A stretch of DNA of 64,000 bases from Bowmanella denitrificans (lineage in GTDB: Bacteria; Pseudomonadota; Gammaproteobacteria; Enterobacterales; Alteromonadaceae). A program made the translations under genes and the position numbers. Below the pieces are notes generated by a model. That model saw nothing but the letters and a program-made list of their open reading frames with translations, made no database searches and was not told where the DNA came from. This document shows, piece by piece, positions 52,160-60,397 of the stretch. The stretch lies in contig NZ_BAAAEI010000023.1 of NCBI RefSeq assembly GCF_039522935.1, positions 124,001-188,000 on the forward strand, given 5' to 3'. Position 1 is the first letter of the stretch. Each line of letters starts with the position of its first letter.

Positions 52160-53473
52160 ATGTTTGCGAAAAAAACAATCAGTAAACTGGTCGCCCTGGC
52201 GCTGCTGACGACGACCGGCTATGTGCTGCCAACTGTCACTCCCGTGGGGATGGCAAAGGCTCAGGAGCAGCAGGAAGAGCGCCAAACCCGTCGTACACCG
52301 GCCCTGCGTGCCAAAGTTTATGAGCAGTTGGCCCGTGCTCAGGCGCTGGCTGATGAAGATAAAATCGGCGAGGCGCTGGAAGCACTGGATAATGTCAAAG
52401 ATAAGTCCAGTTCCATGAACAGCTATGAGCTGGCCATGTTGTATAACTTTTATGGCTTTATTCACTACAATGCCGAGCAGTACGACAAGGCTATCGCCGC
52501 TTTTGAGCAAGTGGTGGAACAACAGCCTATTCCTGAGTCCTTTGAGCTGACCACGCTGTTCAGTCTGGCCCAGTTGCATATGATGCAAGGCAACTACGAC
52601 AAAACCCTGGTCTTTCTTGAACGCTGGGAAGCCTTGAATGTGGGGGAGATTCCGGCGAAGAACTATCTGATCAAGGCTCAGGCCATGTACCAGATGAAGG
52701 ACTACGAGCGCGCCTCCCGTTTTATCAATCAGGCGGTAGCCATGGTTGAAAAGGAAGGTAAGGTTCCTGAGGAAAACTGGTTTGTATTGCAGCGCGCTAT
52801 CTTTTATGAGCTGAAGCAACCTGAGAAGGTCAGGGATGTGCTGGTGAAGATGGTCAGGCACTACAACGACGGTAAGTATTGGGTACAACTGGGTGGGATG
52901 TACGGTGAGTTGGGTGAAGAGAAGAAGCAGCTTGCTGTGCTGGAAGCGGCATATCAGCAAGGCTATATCACCACAGGTTCAGATGTATTCAACCTGGCTC
53001 AACTGTATTACTACCATCAGGTACCGGTTAAAGGTGCGCGTTTGATGGAACAGGCCATGCACGAAGGGGTACTGGAACGCAACCTGCGCAACCTCAAATT
53101 TACCGCTAATTGCTGGGCACTGGCGAAGAATGACGATAAGGCCATTCCGGTGCTGACCGCTGCGGCGAATTTGTCGGAAGATGGTGAACTGGATGCGCAA
53201 CTTGGCCAGATGTACCTGAACATGGAAGCCTACGATAAAGCCATTGAAGCGACACTGGCAGCCTTGCAAAAAGGCGGCTTGCGCAACCAGGGCATGGCTC
53301 ATCTGGTCCTGGGCATGGCGTATTTCAACAAACAGCGCTTTAACGATGCGCTAAATGAATTGGCCAAGGCAGAGAAGTTTGACAGTGCCAAACGTATGGC
53401 CCAGCAATGGGGTAAATACGTGGAAGCCGAGAAGGTTAGCTACGAAAGACTCAAAGCTGAGCTTTCTTCCTGA
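52160..53473 (+). CDS. Exported TPR protein of the TonB operon
   Basis: 437 residues from ATG 52160 (AGGTGG upstream). A signal sequence is followed by about ten TPR-type helix pairs (AEQYDKAIAAFEQVVEQQPI, LAQLHMMQGNYDKTLVFLERW, NLSEDGELDAQLGQMYLNMEAYDKAI). TPR proteins at the end of TonB2-type operons are common; it probably bridges the TonB complex or interacts with the receptor in the periplasm. Last gene of the operon, followed by a terminator. Confidence 0.88.
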   Translation: MFAKKTISKLVALALLTTTGYVLPTVTPVGMAKAQEQQEERQTRRTPALRAKVYEQLARAQALADEDKIGEALEALDNVKDKSSSMNSYELAMLYNFYGFIHYNAEQYDKAIAAFEQVVEQQPIPESFELTTLFSLAQLHMMQGNYDKTLVFLERWEALNVGEIPAKNYLIKAQAMYQMKDYERASRFINQAVAMVEKEGKVPEENWFVLQRAIFYELKQPEKVRDVLVKMVRHYNDGKYWVQLGGMYGELGEEKKQLAVLEAAYQQGYITTGSDVFNLAQLYYYHQVPVKGARLMEQAMHEGVLERNLRNLKFTANCWALAKNDDKAIPVLTAAANLSEDGELDAQLGQMYLNMEAYDKAIEATLAALQKGGLRNQGMAHLVLGMAYFNKQRFNDALNELAKAEKFDSAKRMAQQWGKYVEAEKVSYERLKAELSS

Positions 53474-53498
53474 TCCACAGCCGATAAACTATCTTCTA

Positions 53499-53524
53499 AA
53501 GCCGCCAGCAATGGCGGCTTTTTC
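53499..53524 (+). terminator. Intrinsic terminator of the TonB operon
   Basis: GCCGCCA-GCAA-TGGCGGC is followed by TTTTTC. Confidence 0.92.
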
Positions 53525-53638
53525 TTTTTGACTTGCGCTACGGGCATGCCCGGCCTTATTGAACTAGAATAACGGTAAGCGAAATTAACCCATCGCCACG
53601 GAACTGGATGCAGGCTAGATCAAACTAAGGTAGCTTGC

Positions 53639-54403
53639 ATGAGGCTGTTTTTGTTGCTGTTTTCACTGCTTTTTTGCTCTTATCCATTAGCTTCTGACGG
53701 CACAGTGGTTAAAGTCTCGCTGGCTGATGTGGATTATGCCCCGTATTATTTCTACCAGGATGGACAGCTACATGGCGTATCGGTGGATGTTCTTCATCGG
53801 GTTCTGAGCGATATTGGCATGAGTCCTGAGTTTGTGCGCAGACCCTGGACAAGGCTGCTGAGCGAAACGTCGCTTGGCAGACAGGACTTGATTATGGTGT
53901 TGTATAAAACTTCGGAACGCTTACAACAGTTTGACTATGTGATGCCTGCCTACCTGTCGGACAAAATTGCCCTGCTATGCTTCAAGCCTTGTACTTCTGC
54001 TTTTGATGGCAGCCTGGACAGCCTGTCTGGCATGTATATTGGCACAATACGCAATAACTCCTACGGTGAGGTGTTTGATAGTCAGCCGGGCATCGCCAGG
54101 CAGGAAGTGGAAAATGAGGAGCTGTTGTTTAAACTGCTGGGGCTGGGCAAATTGCGTTATGCCATTGCATCAGAAATACGTTTTGACTGGTCAGTAAAGG
54201 CTGGCAATGAAGCGCGTATTATGGTGTTAACCCCGGCCATTGACCGAGCTGGGATTTACTTTGCTTTTGGCAGGCAAAGCCATGTAGACAAAGACACCCG
54301 GCAGCAGTTTAGTCTGAGCTTACGGCAACTTCTGCACAGCCCGGACTACCTGGCAATACTGGATAAATACAATATGCAGGAGTACAGGGTTCAACCTGAT
54401 TAG
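53639..54403 (+). CDS. Periplasmic solute-binding protein, family 3
   Basis: 254 residues with a signal peptide (LLFCSYPLASDG). SBP_bac_3 features: VSLADVDYAPYYFYQDGQLHGVSVDVLHRVL, FVRRPWTRLLSETSLGRQDLIM, and LDSLSGMYIGTIRNNSYGEVF. Such proteins bind amino acids or similar small solutes. No ABC permease genes are adjacent, so it is an orphan and could instead act in sensing. AAGG lies before the ATG. It converges with the CBS gene, its stop being adjacent to the CBS stop. Confidence 0.85.
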   Translation: MRLFLLLFSLLFCSYPLASDGTVVKVSLADVDYAPYYFYQDGQLHGVSVDVLHRVLSDIGMSPEFVRRPWTRLLSETSLGRQDLIMVLYKTSERLQQFDYVMPAYLSDKIALLCFKPCTSAFDGSLDSLSGMYIGTIRNNSYGEVFDSQPGIARQEVENEELLFKLLGLGKLRYAIASEIRFDWSVKAGNEARIMVLTPAIDRAGIYFAFGRQSHVDKDTRQQFSLSLRQLLHSPDYLAILDKYNMQEYRVQPD

Positions 54404-54826
54404 CTATTGCTGCTTTAGTAGTTTTATGGCCAGTTTAACGAAGTCAGACGAGGTGAGAATACCTTGCAACTGCCCTTCTGCCGTCACAACAGGCAGGCAG
54501 CCATGCTTGTAATTAACAAAGTATTCAGCTATTTCAAGCAAAGACTGATCCGCTGTGGCACTGTCCCCATCCTTGATTGCCACATCCATAATGGGTACCA
54601 ATTTCTCCTGCTCGCTGAGATTGTCCTGGCCATAAAGATTGGCCAGCTTCATCACCCTGGCGACCAATGCTTTTTGCGTCACAATGGCCATATATTTGCC
54701 AGTTAGCATATCGACAATTGGAATATGCCGGATACCGTATTCGCGGCTCATATTATGTGCATCGTGCAGGGTCGCCGACTGAGTCAGGGTATGCAGATTG
54801 CTGGTCATAATATCTTTTACTTGCAT
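54404..54826 (-). CDS. Two-CBS-domain protein
   Basis: 140 residues forming one Bateman module: CBS 1 (VKDIMTSNLHTLTQSATLHDA.. GIRHIPIVDMLTGKYMAIVT) and CBS 2 (DGDSATADQSLLEIAEYFVNYKHGCLPVVTAEGQLQGILTSSDFVKLA). Such modules bind adenine nucleotides and act as regulators. Cytoplasmic; no fused effector, so the partner is unknown. GAGG before the ATG. Confidence 0.9.
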   Translation of the reverse strand: MQVKDIMTSNLHTLTQSATLHDAHNMSREYGIRHIPIVDMLTGKYMAIVTQKALVARVMKLANLYGQDNLSEQEKLVPIMDVAIKDGDSATADQSLLEIAEYFVNYKHGCLPVVTAEGQLQGILTSSDFVKLAIKLLKQQ

Positions 54827-55115
54827 TGGACGTCCTCATTAATGGCTCTGTTGCAGAGAATAAAGTTAAGCATGGACTACCGTTATGATACATATCAAGT
54901 TTTTACGTTAGCCCAAAATCTATACTTGAAAGATAAACAGCCCATAAGTATATCTAACAACAAGTAACATAAGGTTAATGGTTGTTTTGTTTTAATTTTT
55001 AATACCTTTCCTGCGCTATCCAACACTCAGCTATGTGCTTTCTTGACAAGTCGCGATCCCTATACCAGTATCAATTCAAGGAGTTGGAAAACATCCATCA
55101 GGGAAGAGATAGTGT

Positions 55116-55793
55116 ATGGATATTAATACATGTTCAGTACTGGTTGTTCATATTGGTGAGGCTGCTCACCAAAGTCAGGACGCTGATATTTTTCTGCGTT
55201 TATTGAAAACCCGTCCGGCACGTATTCAGGAAGTGGATTGTCCATCCAAAATTCATAACCCCTGCCAGTTCGATTTATTGTTTTTTAATATTCAGGGCGC
55301 TTATTGGGGCGAAATGCTACCGGGTTACTTGCTTGATCTGGCTGTCGAACATCGCATTGCGCTGTTTAACGCCAGCCAGGATAGTATTTGCGAAACATTA
55401 GTATTACTGGCTGGTATCGATGGGGTTTTTTATCAGCAGGATCCCCCTGATTTGATTCTCAAAGGCATTGGCCATTTGCTGGATAAGCAGCGCTGGTTCA
55501 GACGTGACGCCATGGACAGAGCATTGCAGACTTTGCTTAAGTGTGCACCAGTGGCTGGCCAGAACCGGCAAAAGCAAGATGAAGAATTCGACGCACTCAC
55601 CAAGCGCGAAATGACGATCGTCCGATTGCTGTCCAGTGGTGCGCAAAACAAAGAGATTGCCAATCAATTGCATATCAGTACTAATACAGTTAAAACGCAC
55701 CTGTACAGCGTGTTCAGAAAAACCCACTGTCGTAACCGGCTGGAATTATTAAGTTGGGTGCAACAACATCTGCCTATGCAAATGGTGATGTAA
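55116..55793 (+). CDS. LuxR-family regulator, CsgD-like
   Basis: 225 residues. The N-terminal ~140 residues form a receiver-like or degenerate domain without the phosphorylation pocket (VLVVHIGEAAHQSQDADIFL.. FDLLFFNIQGAYWG). The C-terminal LuxR helix-turn-helix reads LTKREMTIVRLLSSGAQNKEIANQLHISTNTVKTHLYSVFRK. The layout is that of CsgD, the curli activator. The csgBA-like/EFG operon lies 3 kb away, supporting this role. Confidence 0.85.
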   Translation: MDINTCSVLVVHIGEAAHQSQDADIFLRLLKTRPARIQEVDCPSKIHNPCQFDLLFFNIQGAYWGEMLPGYLLDLAVEHRIALFNASQDSICETLVLLAGIDGVFYQQDPPDLILKGIGHLLDKQRWFRRDAMDRALQTLLKCAPVAGQNRQKQDEEFDALTKREMTIVRLLSSGAQNKEIANQLHISTNTVKTHLYSVFRKTHCRNRLELLSWVQQHLPMQMVM

Positions 55794-55910
55794 ATTGTTT
55801 TGCCAGTCTTGAGTCGAACGCCATTTAATCTAGACAACCCTCTGATTTATAAGTAACTTATCCAGATAGATGTTGCTGTGGCGGCTAGTCCGCGGTTTGA
55901 AGGATAAGAT

Positions 55911-56603
55911 ATGAAAGGATGTCTGCTGGTCTTGTTGACCTTAACTATGGTTGGTTGTGCCAAAACACAAGTGCATCTGTATGGGCGTTATCTGCAACCC
56001 GAGCAAATTCAACAGGTGACCCAGGCCCTGGAAACTGAAGGCTATCAGGTGCAGGTCAATCGTCTGGCCTTTCCAGCTGATATTCATCAGTCCTCCCTGG
56101 TCTATTCGTTAATGCTCAAAGATGTCAGCAAGCTGGACAGCGTTATGGCTGCTTCGGCAAGTCAGGGCTGGTATGTGCACAATGTTACCGCCATGGTCAA
56201 AGGCAATCACTGGTATACCAAAGACAGTATGGGGTTGTTTTTGTTGCCTGAAGGGGTAGACCCATCTGATCCAAACGCCGCAGAGAACATGAGTTTTAAC
56301 TATCAAAGCAGTGGCTGTGAACAATCTCCCGGATTGCAATTGTCTGACGATCATACTTTTCGTATTCAGCCGGTAGCGGAAGTGCCCTTTGACGCCGACT
56401 GGCATCAGGGCACCTGGAAGCTAAAGGAATCAGTCTATCTGGAGCTGACGCCTAAAGCCGATCCCACCTGGTCTTACTATCTTGAACTGCAGCGCAGTAC
56501 CGAAACCGATCAACTGGGCCAGGCCGAGGTGATCCGCTTAACACCAATGCGCACCTATTTGATGTTTGGTAAATGCAGCTTTGAATATGGTGTGCGTAGT
56601 TAA
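55911..56603 (+). CDS. Lipoprotein of unknown function, curli-associated
   Basis: 230 residues with a short lipoprotein signal (LLTLTMVGC). The N-terminal half has a SPOR-like or paired-motif pattern (LYGRYLQPEQIQQVTQALETEGYQVQVNR). The second half resembles a small beta-sandwich (GLQLSDDHTFRIQPVAE.. GTWKLKESVYLEL). I do not recognise a family. RBS AAGGA. It lies just after the csgD-like gene and may belong to curli control or assembly. Confidence 0.65.
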   Translation: MKGCLLVLLTLTMVGCAKTQVHLYGRYLQPEQIQQVTQALETEGYQVQVNRLAFPADIHQSSLVYSLMLKDVSKLDSVMAASASQGWYVHNVTAMVKGNHWYTKDSMGLFLLPEGVDPSDPNAAENMSFNYQSSGCEQSPGLQLSDDHTFRIQPVAEVPFDADWHQGTWKLKESVYLELTPKADPTWSYYLELQRSTETDQLGQAEVIRLTPMRTYLMFGKCSFEYGVRS

Positions 56604-56624
56604 GTGCTGCAATCTCTGTGGTTT

Positions 56625-56961
56625 CATTCTATCCGCGAAAAAGCGTTAATAACCACGGAGGCACAGAGCACACGGAGGGGGGAAGGAATTGTCACTGAGA
56701 GCTTTTCTTTGCGCACTCAGCGGCTTTGCGAGAGGTCTTCAATACCAGCTAAAGGCCAACAAATACTCAATACGTTCTCGCAGAGGCGCAAAGCGGACCA
56801 AGATCTTAACCAGGTTCACACGTCTCTGTGCTCTTCGTGCCTCAGTGGTGACATTCTATCCGCGAAAAAGCGTTAATAACCACGGAGGCACAGAGAACAC
56901 GGAGGGGGTGAAGGTATTGTCACTGCGAGCTTTTCTTTGCGCACTCAGCGGCTTTGCGAGA
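56625..56961. repeat. Directly duplicated copies of the ACCACRGAGGCACAGAG element
   Basis: A stretch of about 110 bases starting CATTCTATCCGCGAAAAAGC occurs at 56625-56734 and again at 56852-56961, period 227, with few differences. Each contains ACCACGGAGGCACAGAG and TTTGCGCACTCAGCGGCTTT. The segment between them ends with CTCTGTGCTCTTCGTGCCTC, the inverted end of the element. Confidence 0.85.
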
Positions 56962-57035
56962 AGCCGATATTATTCACCGTCTAGGTGAAAAAGTGATTAT
57001 TTTTCAATGGTATGTATAAAGGCTCTTCTGTTTTT

Positions 57036-57130
57036 CTCCGTGCCCTCTGTGCCTCTGTGCCTCTGTGCCTCTGTGGTGAAACTTATTCAACCAAAATATT
57101 GATAGCCACAGAGACACAGAGAACATGGAG
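57036..57130. repeat. Short inverted copy of the same repeat with an 8-base tandem
   Basis: CTCCGTGCC..CTCTGTGG faces CCACAGAGACACAGAGAACA across a TTCAACCAAA centre, giving a foldable element. Inside the left arm, CTCTGTGC is repeated in tandem (57045-57076, three copies plus CTCTGTGG), a sign of slippage. Confidence 0.8.
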
Positions 57131-57218
57131 TTTTCAGGAGTAAAATGTGGGTGCTCCTGTCTTTCTCCTTGATCTCGGCGGCTCTGCGCTGAGATGCTGT
57201 GCTGACAAAAGTTAGTGG

Positions 57219-57995
57219 CTAACTCTGGGCGGCCCACACACGTTTTTCAATGCCTTTGTGCACCAAATCAGTCAGGGCCTTTTCAATAGCCTGCTTTACG
57301 CAGATATGCATAGGCTCATTAGTCGTGAAACCGCCTTCGGCTTCGGCCAGGCGTTTAAAACTTACATAGCGGAAGAAGCCGCCGCGCATTTCCTGACTCA
57401 GTACAGTTTTGCTGGTAGATACCGACAGCAATACCTGACCGGTACGTACATCTATGGCGCGCAGGTAAACGGATATTTGATCCTCCCGGTACAGCTCAGA
57501 GGCGCCGATACCAAAATACTCAGCGCCAAAACCACCGGTACGAATATTGGAGTCGTAGCTGATGATGCCGCCTTCCAACAGCAGCTTGGCAGTGGTGAGC
57601 GGCGGTAACTCATCTTTTTCTTCTTTGCCGTCGGCCTGCAGGCCGGCGCGGATGATTTTGCGTTCGGTCAGAATGTTCTGCAAGCCCTCACGTTCCACCG
57701 GTAGAAACCAATTAGAATCTGCCAGGGCCTGCATCAGAATTGAGGTGGCACCCTGAGTGACTGCAGTGGAAAAGGAACTGACATTGGCCTGTGGCTTATA
57801 CTGCCCGGTCTGATCGCGAAAGGCGTATACCGACACCGGAATCATGCCTTTGGGCGGGGGTAGCGCCAGTAGATCCTGATAGTTATCGGTGGGGCTTAAG
57901 GTCACGGCGGGCTGCTGCCCTGGGGGGAAGAGAGGCCCCATGCTGCTACAACCGCTCAGTAACAGAAACAGCAATAAACTAACTGAACGCAACAT
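57219..57995 (-). CDS. csgG: Curli secretion channel lipoprotein CsgG
   Basis: 258 residues from ATG 57995; the frame is open nine codons further but this start gives the signal LLLFLLLSGC with the lipobox cysteine. CsgG features: PKGMIPVSVYAFRDQTGQYKP, LPVEREGLQNILTERKIIR, LLEGGIISYDSNIRTGGFGAEYFGIG (channel loop), YLRAIDVRTGQVLLSVSTSKT. It forms the nonameric outer-membrane pore through which curlin is secreted. Last gene of the csg operon. Confidence 0.96.
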   Translation of the reverse strand: MLRSVSLLLFLLLSGCSSMGPLFPPGQQPAVTLSPTDNYQDLLALPPPKGMIPVSVYAFRDQTGQYKPQANVSSFSTAVTQGATSILMQALADSNWFLPVEREGLQNILTERKIIRAGLQADGKEEKDELPPLTTAKLLLEGGIISYDSNIRTGGFGAEYFGIGASELYREDQISVYLRAIDVRTGQVLLSVSTSKTVLSQEMRGGFFRYVSFKRLAEAEGGFTTNEPMHICVKQAIEKALTDLVHKGIEKRVWAAQS

Positions 57996-57999
57996 GGGC

Positions 58000-58419
58000 T
58001 TATCCAAACTTAGGTACCTCAATCACAGTGACTTCGCCGTTGAGCAAGTGGGTGATCTGAACTGTGATGCTGTCAGTGTTACTGGTCAGGATCTGAATTT
58101 CATAATCGCCGCTGACAAACACCGAATCCTGATTAAATACGCTGTCATCCACATCCTCACCAAAGGCCAGGTCGGTAATCTCGCGTACCATTTTGTTGAT
58201 ATAGGCACGCTCAAGGGATTCCTGGAACTTTTCTGCATAGGTGCGTTCTTCTAGATGTTCCTTGTGTTTGTTTTGTGCCTGGGCTTTGCCCATCAGCAGG
58301 CTACCGTTAAGTGGGTTGCCGCCAAAACTGGGGTTGATTGGGGTATAAACCAGCTCAGTTGCTACGGCCTTGCCGATTATCAGGGTGAGTGCAACCAGCG
58401 TTAATTTAATCTTGTTCAT
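58000..58419 (-). CDS. csgF: Curli assembly protein CsgF
   Basis: 139 residues. A signal peptide is followed by the CsgF hallmark TELVYTPINPSFGGNPLNGS, which binds the CsgG pore, then AQAQNKHKE. The C-terminal part (SGDYEIQILTSNTDSITVQI) matches the family. It caps CsgG and anchors the nucleator at the surface. It lies three bases after csgE and just before csgG. Confidence 0.96.
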   Translation of the reverse strand: MNKIKLTLVALTLIIGKAVATELVYTPINPSFGGNPLNGSLLMGKAQAQNKHKEHLEERTYAEKFQESLERAYINKMVREITDLAFGEDVDDSVFNQDSVFVSGDYEIQILTSNTDSITVQITHLLNGEVTVIEVPKFG

Positions 58420-58422
58420 TTT

Positions 58423-58806
58423 CTACCATCCGTTTTCGGCCATATCTGCGCTGCTGCTGTCAAACCTGGCATTCGCCATGGCTTGCAATAAAGCCAGCAT
58501 CGCTTCTTCCACTTTGTCTTCCATGGGCGACTGTCGCCTTCCCATATAAGTCATGTAGATAACCTGATTATTCAGTTGTATGGTCAATTTGGTGCCAGCC
58601 CTGGGGACCACTTGTTCCTTAATTACCACATTGAAACTCTGGGTTTGCGGTACGTCTTGCCATAGTCGGCTAAGGCGTTGATAAAACTCCCGTCCGAAGC
58701 GGCTGAAAGTGTTGTCCAGCAGCAAGCCTCCTAGCTCCACTTCAGCCACACTGGGCGTTGCCAGACTAAGCAGTAGGGCGTATAGCAGGTTTCTGGTAAC
58801 AGACAT
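58423..58806 (-). CDS. csgE: Curli secretion specificity factor CsgE
   Basis: 127 residues from ATG 58806; the frame opens at a GTG (58848), but only 58806 gives a clean signal peptide (LLYALLLSLATPSVAE). CsgE features: GLLLDNTFSRFGREFYQRL, FNVVIKEQVVPRAGTKLTIQL, VIYMTYMGRR. It is a periplasmic adaptor that directs curlin to CsgG. No good RBS lies directly before 58806; a GGAGGGG is ~36 bases upstream, across a hairpin, so the start is not fully settled. Confidence 0.9.
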   Translation of the reverse strand: MSVTRNLLYALLLSLATPSVAEVELGGLLLDNTFSRFGREFYQRLSRLWQDVPQTQSFNVVIKEQVVPRAGTKLTIQLNNQVIYMTYMGRRQSPMEDKVEEAMLALLQAMANARFDSSSADMAENGW

Positions 58807-58810
58807 AAAA

Positions 58811-58842
58811 TGGCGGACCGCAGATAAAACTTTGGTCCGCCC
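58811..58842 (-). promoter_or_regulatory. Hairpin between the giant curlin and csgE genes
   Basis: GGCGGACC and GGTCCGCC form an eight-base perfect stem with a 14-base loop, followed by ATTTTATG on the minus strand. It could attenuate read-through into csgEFG, stabilise the curlin mRNA, or bring the upstream GGAGGGG close to the csgE start. Confidence 0.6.
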
Positions 58843-58851
58843 CTCCACGCG

Positions 58852-60369
58852 CTATTGTTGAACTATGGTGGCAGTGTTCCAGTCGCCCACCTGAGCGATG
58901 CTGATACTGCCGCCGTTACTGATAACAGCACCTTCCACGATGTTACCGTTACCCACCTGGCTAATAGACAGTTGCACGGAATCGCCGCCAATCAACATGG
59001 CTGCACCCCCTTCACCCACAACCATGTTTTCATTGCCTTCTTGCAGGATGTCAATGAGATGGTTGCTGCCTTCAATGAGCAGGTCCAGGGCGTTAAGATC
59101 ACCATTTTGGGCGATATCCACCTGATTGCTGTTACTGTCCAGCAGGGTGCTGATATTCACCACGGCGTCATTCATGTTGCCGTCCTGCATCAGGCTGATG
59201 TCATTGTCATCTGTAGTCAGACTGAAATCAGGGTAGGAGGCTTGAACCACCGCGACGTTCTCATCGCCACTTTGATTGATAGTGACGTTATTGTCGGTAC
59301 CGTTGAAGTTGACCAAATGGCTTTGGTTCAGGTTGCCATTTTGCATGGTAGTAAAGTCGTTACCTGAACCAATGGCACCCATATAGGCATCGTTGCCGTC
59401 GCCCATCTGCATCAGATTAAAGTCATTGTCTTCACCAACAAGCTCGAAACTGGCAATGTTGTCGTTACCCGTCTGGCTGACCATCACATCATTGTTGTCG
59501 CCGGTGAACAGCGCCGAGGCTGCACTGTTGTAATCGCCATTTTGATCGATGCTGATGTCGTTGCCACTGCCGAGAATTTCATCCAGATTGGCGGCGTTAT
59601 ACTCGCCATCCTGATCAATCTCGATATTGTTGTCTTCGCCCTGAAGCAGGCTCAGTGTGAACTGGTTGCGCCGTCCGTCCTGCATGGTTTCCAGGTCGTT
59701 GCCATCGCCTTGCAGGTCGCGTACGCGGCTAACGTTCCAATAGCCATCCTGCTCTATATCAAAGCTATTGCTGTTGCCTGAAACGACATCCAGATGGGTT
59801 TCGTTCCATTCGCCACTTTGCAAGATTCCAATGTCATTACCGGAACCTTGCAGATTTTTCACATAGCCCCATTGGCCGCCTTCGCTTTGGTCAATGCTGA
59901 TATGGTTGTCATCTCCCACCACAATGGCTTGGGCTTCATTGGTCAGACCCAGATAGCCAATATCTTCAGTTTGGGTGATATTCAGCTCGTTGCCATTTCC
60001 TGTAACCGACACTTCGGCCTGACTGTCATTACCCTGCTGATTCAGATTGAGGTCGTTGGCTTCACCTGTCAGGGTACTGACGCTGATGTTACCTGTGCCT
60101 GACTGTGTGACTGAGGCATCGTTGGCATCGCCTTCCACGGTCAGGCTGATACCGTTGGTGTCCCCTTCCTGAAATAGACTGACGTTATTGCCTTGAGTGG
60201 CACCGCCGGTTGAAATTTGCGTAAGCTGAATCACATTACCGACGGCATCCGCCATAATGTCGGTTTTCAGCACCACATCGGTACTCTTGGTTTCATCGGC
60301 CATCACTGCCTGACTGGCCCCCAGGGCACAGAGGATGGCGCAAGTTAGTAGGGATTTTTGGATTTTCAC
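58852..60369 (-). CDS. Giant curlin (CsgA-like) with about 19 repeats
   Basis: 505 residues if translation starts at GTG 60369, which has TTGGAG six bases upstream; the frame extends to 60414. A signal peptide (LCALGASQAVMA) is followed by about 19 curlin repeats of roughly 22-29 residues of the form N-D-x-I-x-I-x-Q-x-G-x-x-N (for example NDISIDQNGDYN, NNVTINQSGDEN). E. coli CsgA has five repeats in ~150 residues. It is very acidic, rich in Asp and Asn. It should form the amyloid fibre secreted through CsgG. It lies 28 bases after csgB. Confidence 0.9.
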   Translation of the reverse strand: MKIQKSLLTCAILCALGASQAVMADETKSTDVVLKTDIMADAVGNVIQLTQISTGGATQGNNVSLFQEGDTNGISLTVEGDANDASVTQSGTGNISVSTLTGEANDLNLNQQGNDSQAEVSVTGNGNELNITQTEDIGYLGLTNEAQAIVVGDDNHISIDQSEGGQWGYVKNLQGSGNDIGILQSGEWNETHLDVVSGNSNSFDIEQDGYWNVSRVRDLQGDGNDLETMQDGRRNQFTLSLLQGEDNNIEIDQDGEYNAANLDEILGSGNDISIDQNGDYNSAASALFTGDNNDVMVSQTGNDNIASFELVGEDNDFNLMQMGDGNDAYMGAIGSGNDFTTMQNGNLNQSHLVNFNGTDNNVTINQSGDENVAVVQASYPDFSLTTDDNDISLMQDGNMNDAVVNISTLLDSNSNQVDIAQNGDLNALDLLIEGSNHLIDILQEGNENMVVGEGGAAMLIGGDSVQLSISQVGNGNIVEGAVISNGGSISIAQVGDWNTATIVQQ

Positions 60370-60397
60370 CTTGTTCTCCAAATTGTTTTTGATGGGA

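Larger units (their letters stand above)
56604..57218. other. Non-coding repeat region between the lipoprotein gene and csgG
   Basis: 615 bases filled mostly by ACCACRGAGGCACAGAG-type repeats (listed separately). The open frames here encode only TEAQ/RHRG-like peptides read from the repeats and are not supported as genes. Confidence 0.8.

Noticed and set aside
56604..57218. Small open frames between the lipoprotein gene and csgG
   Set aside because: They read through the repeats (TEAQ/RHRG-type peptides), lack RBS and change frame between copies.
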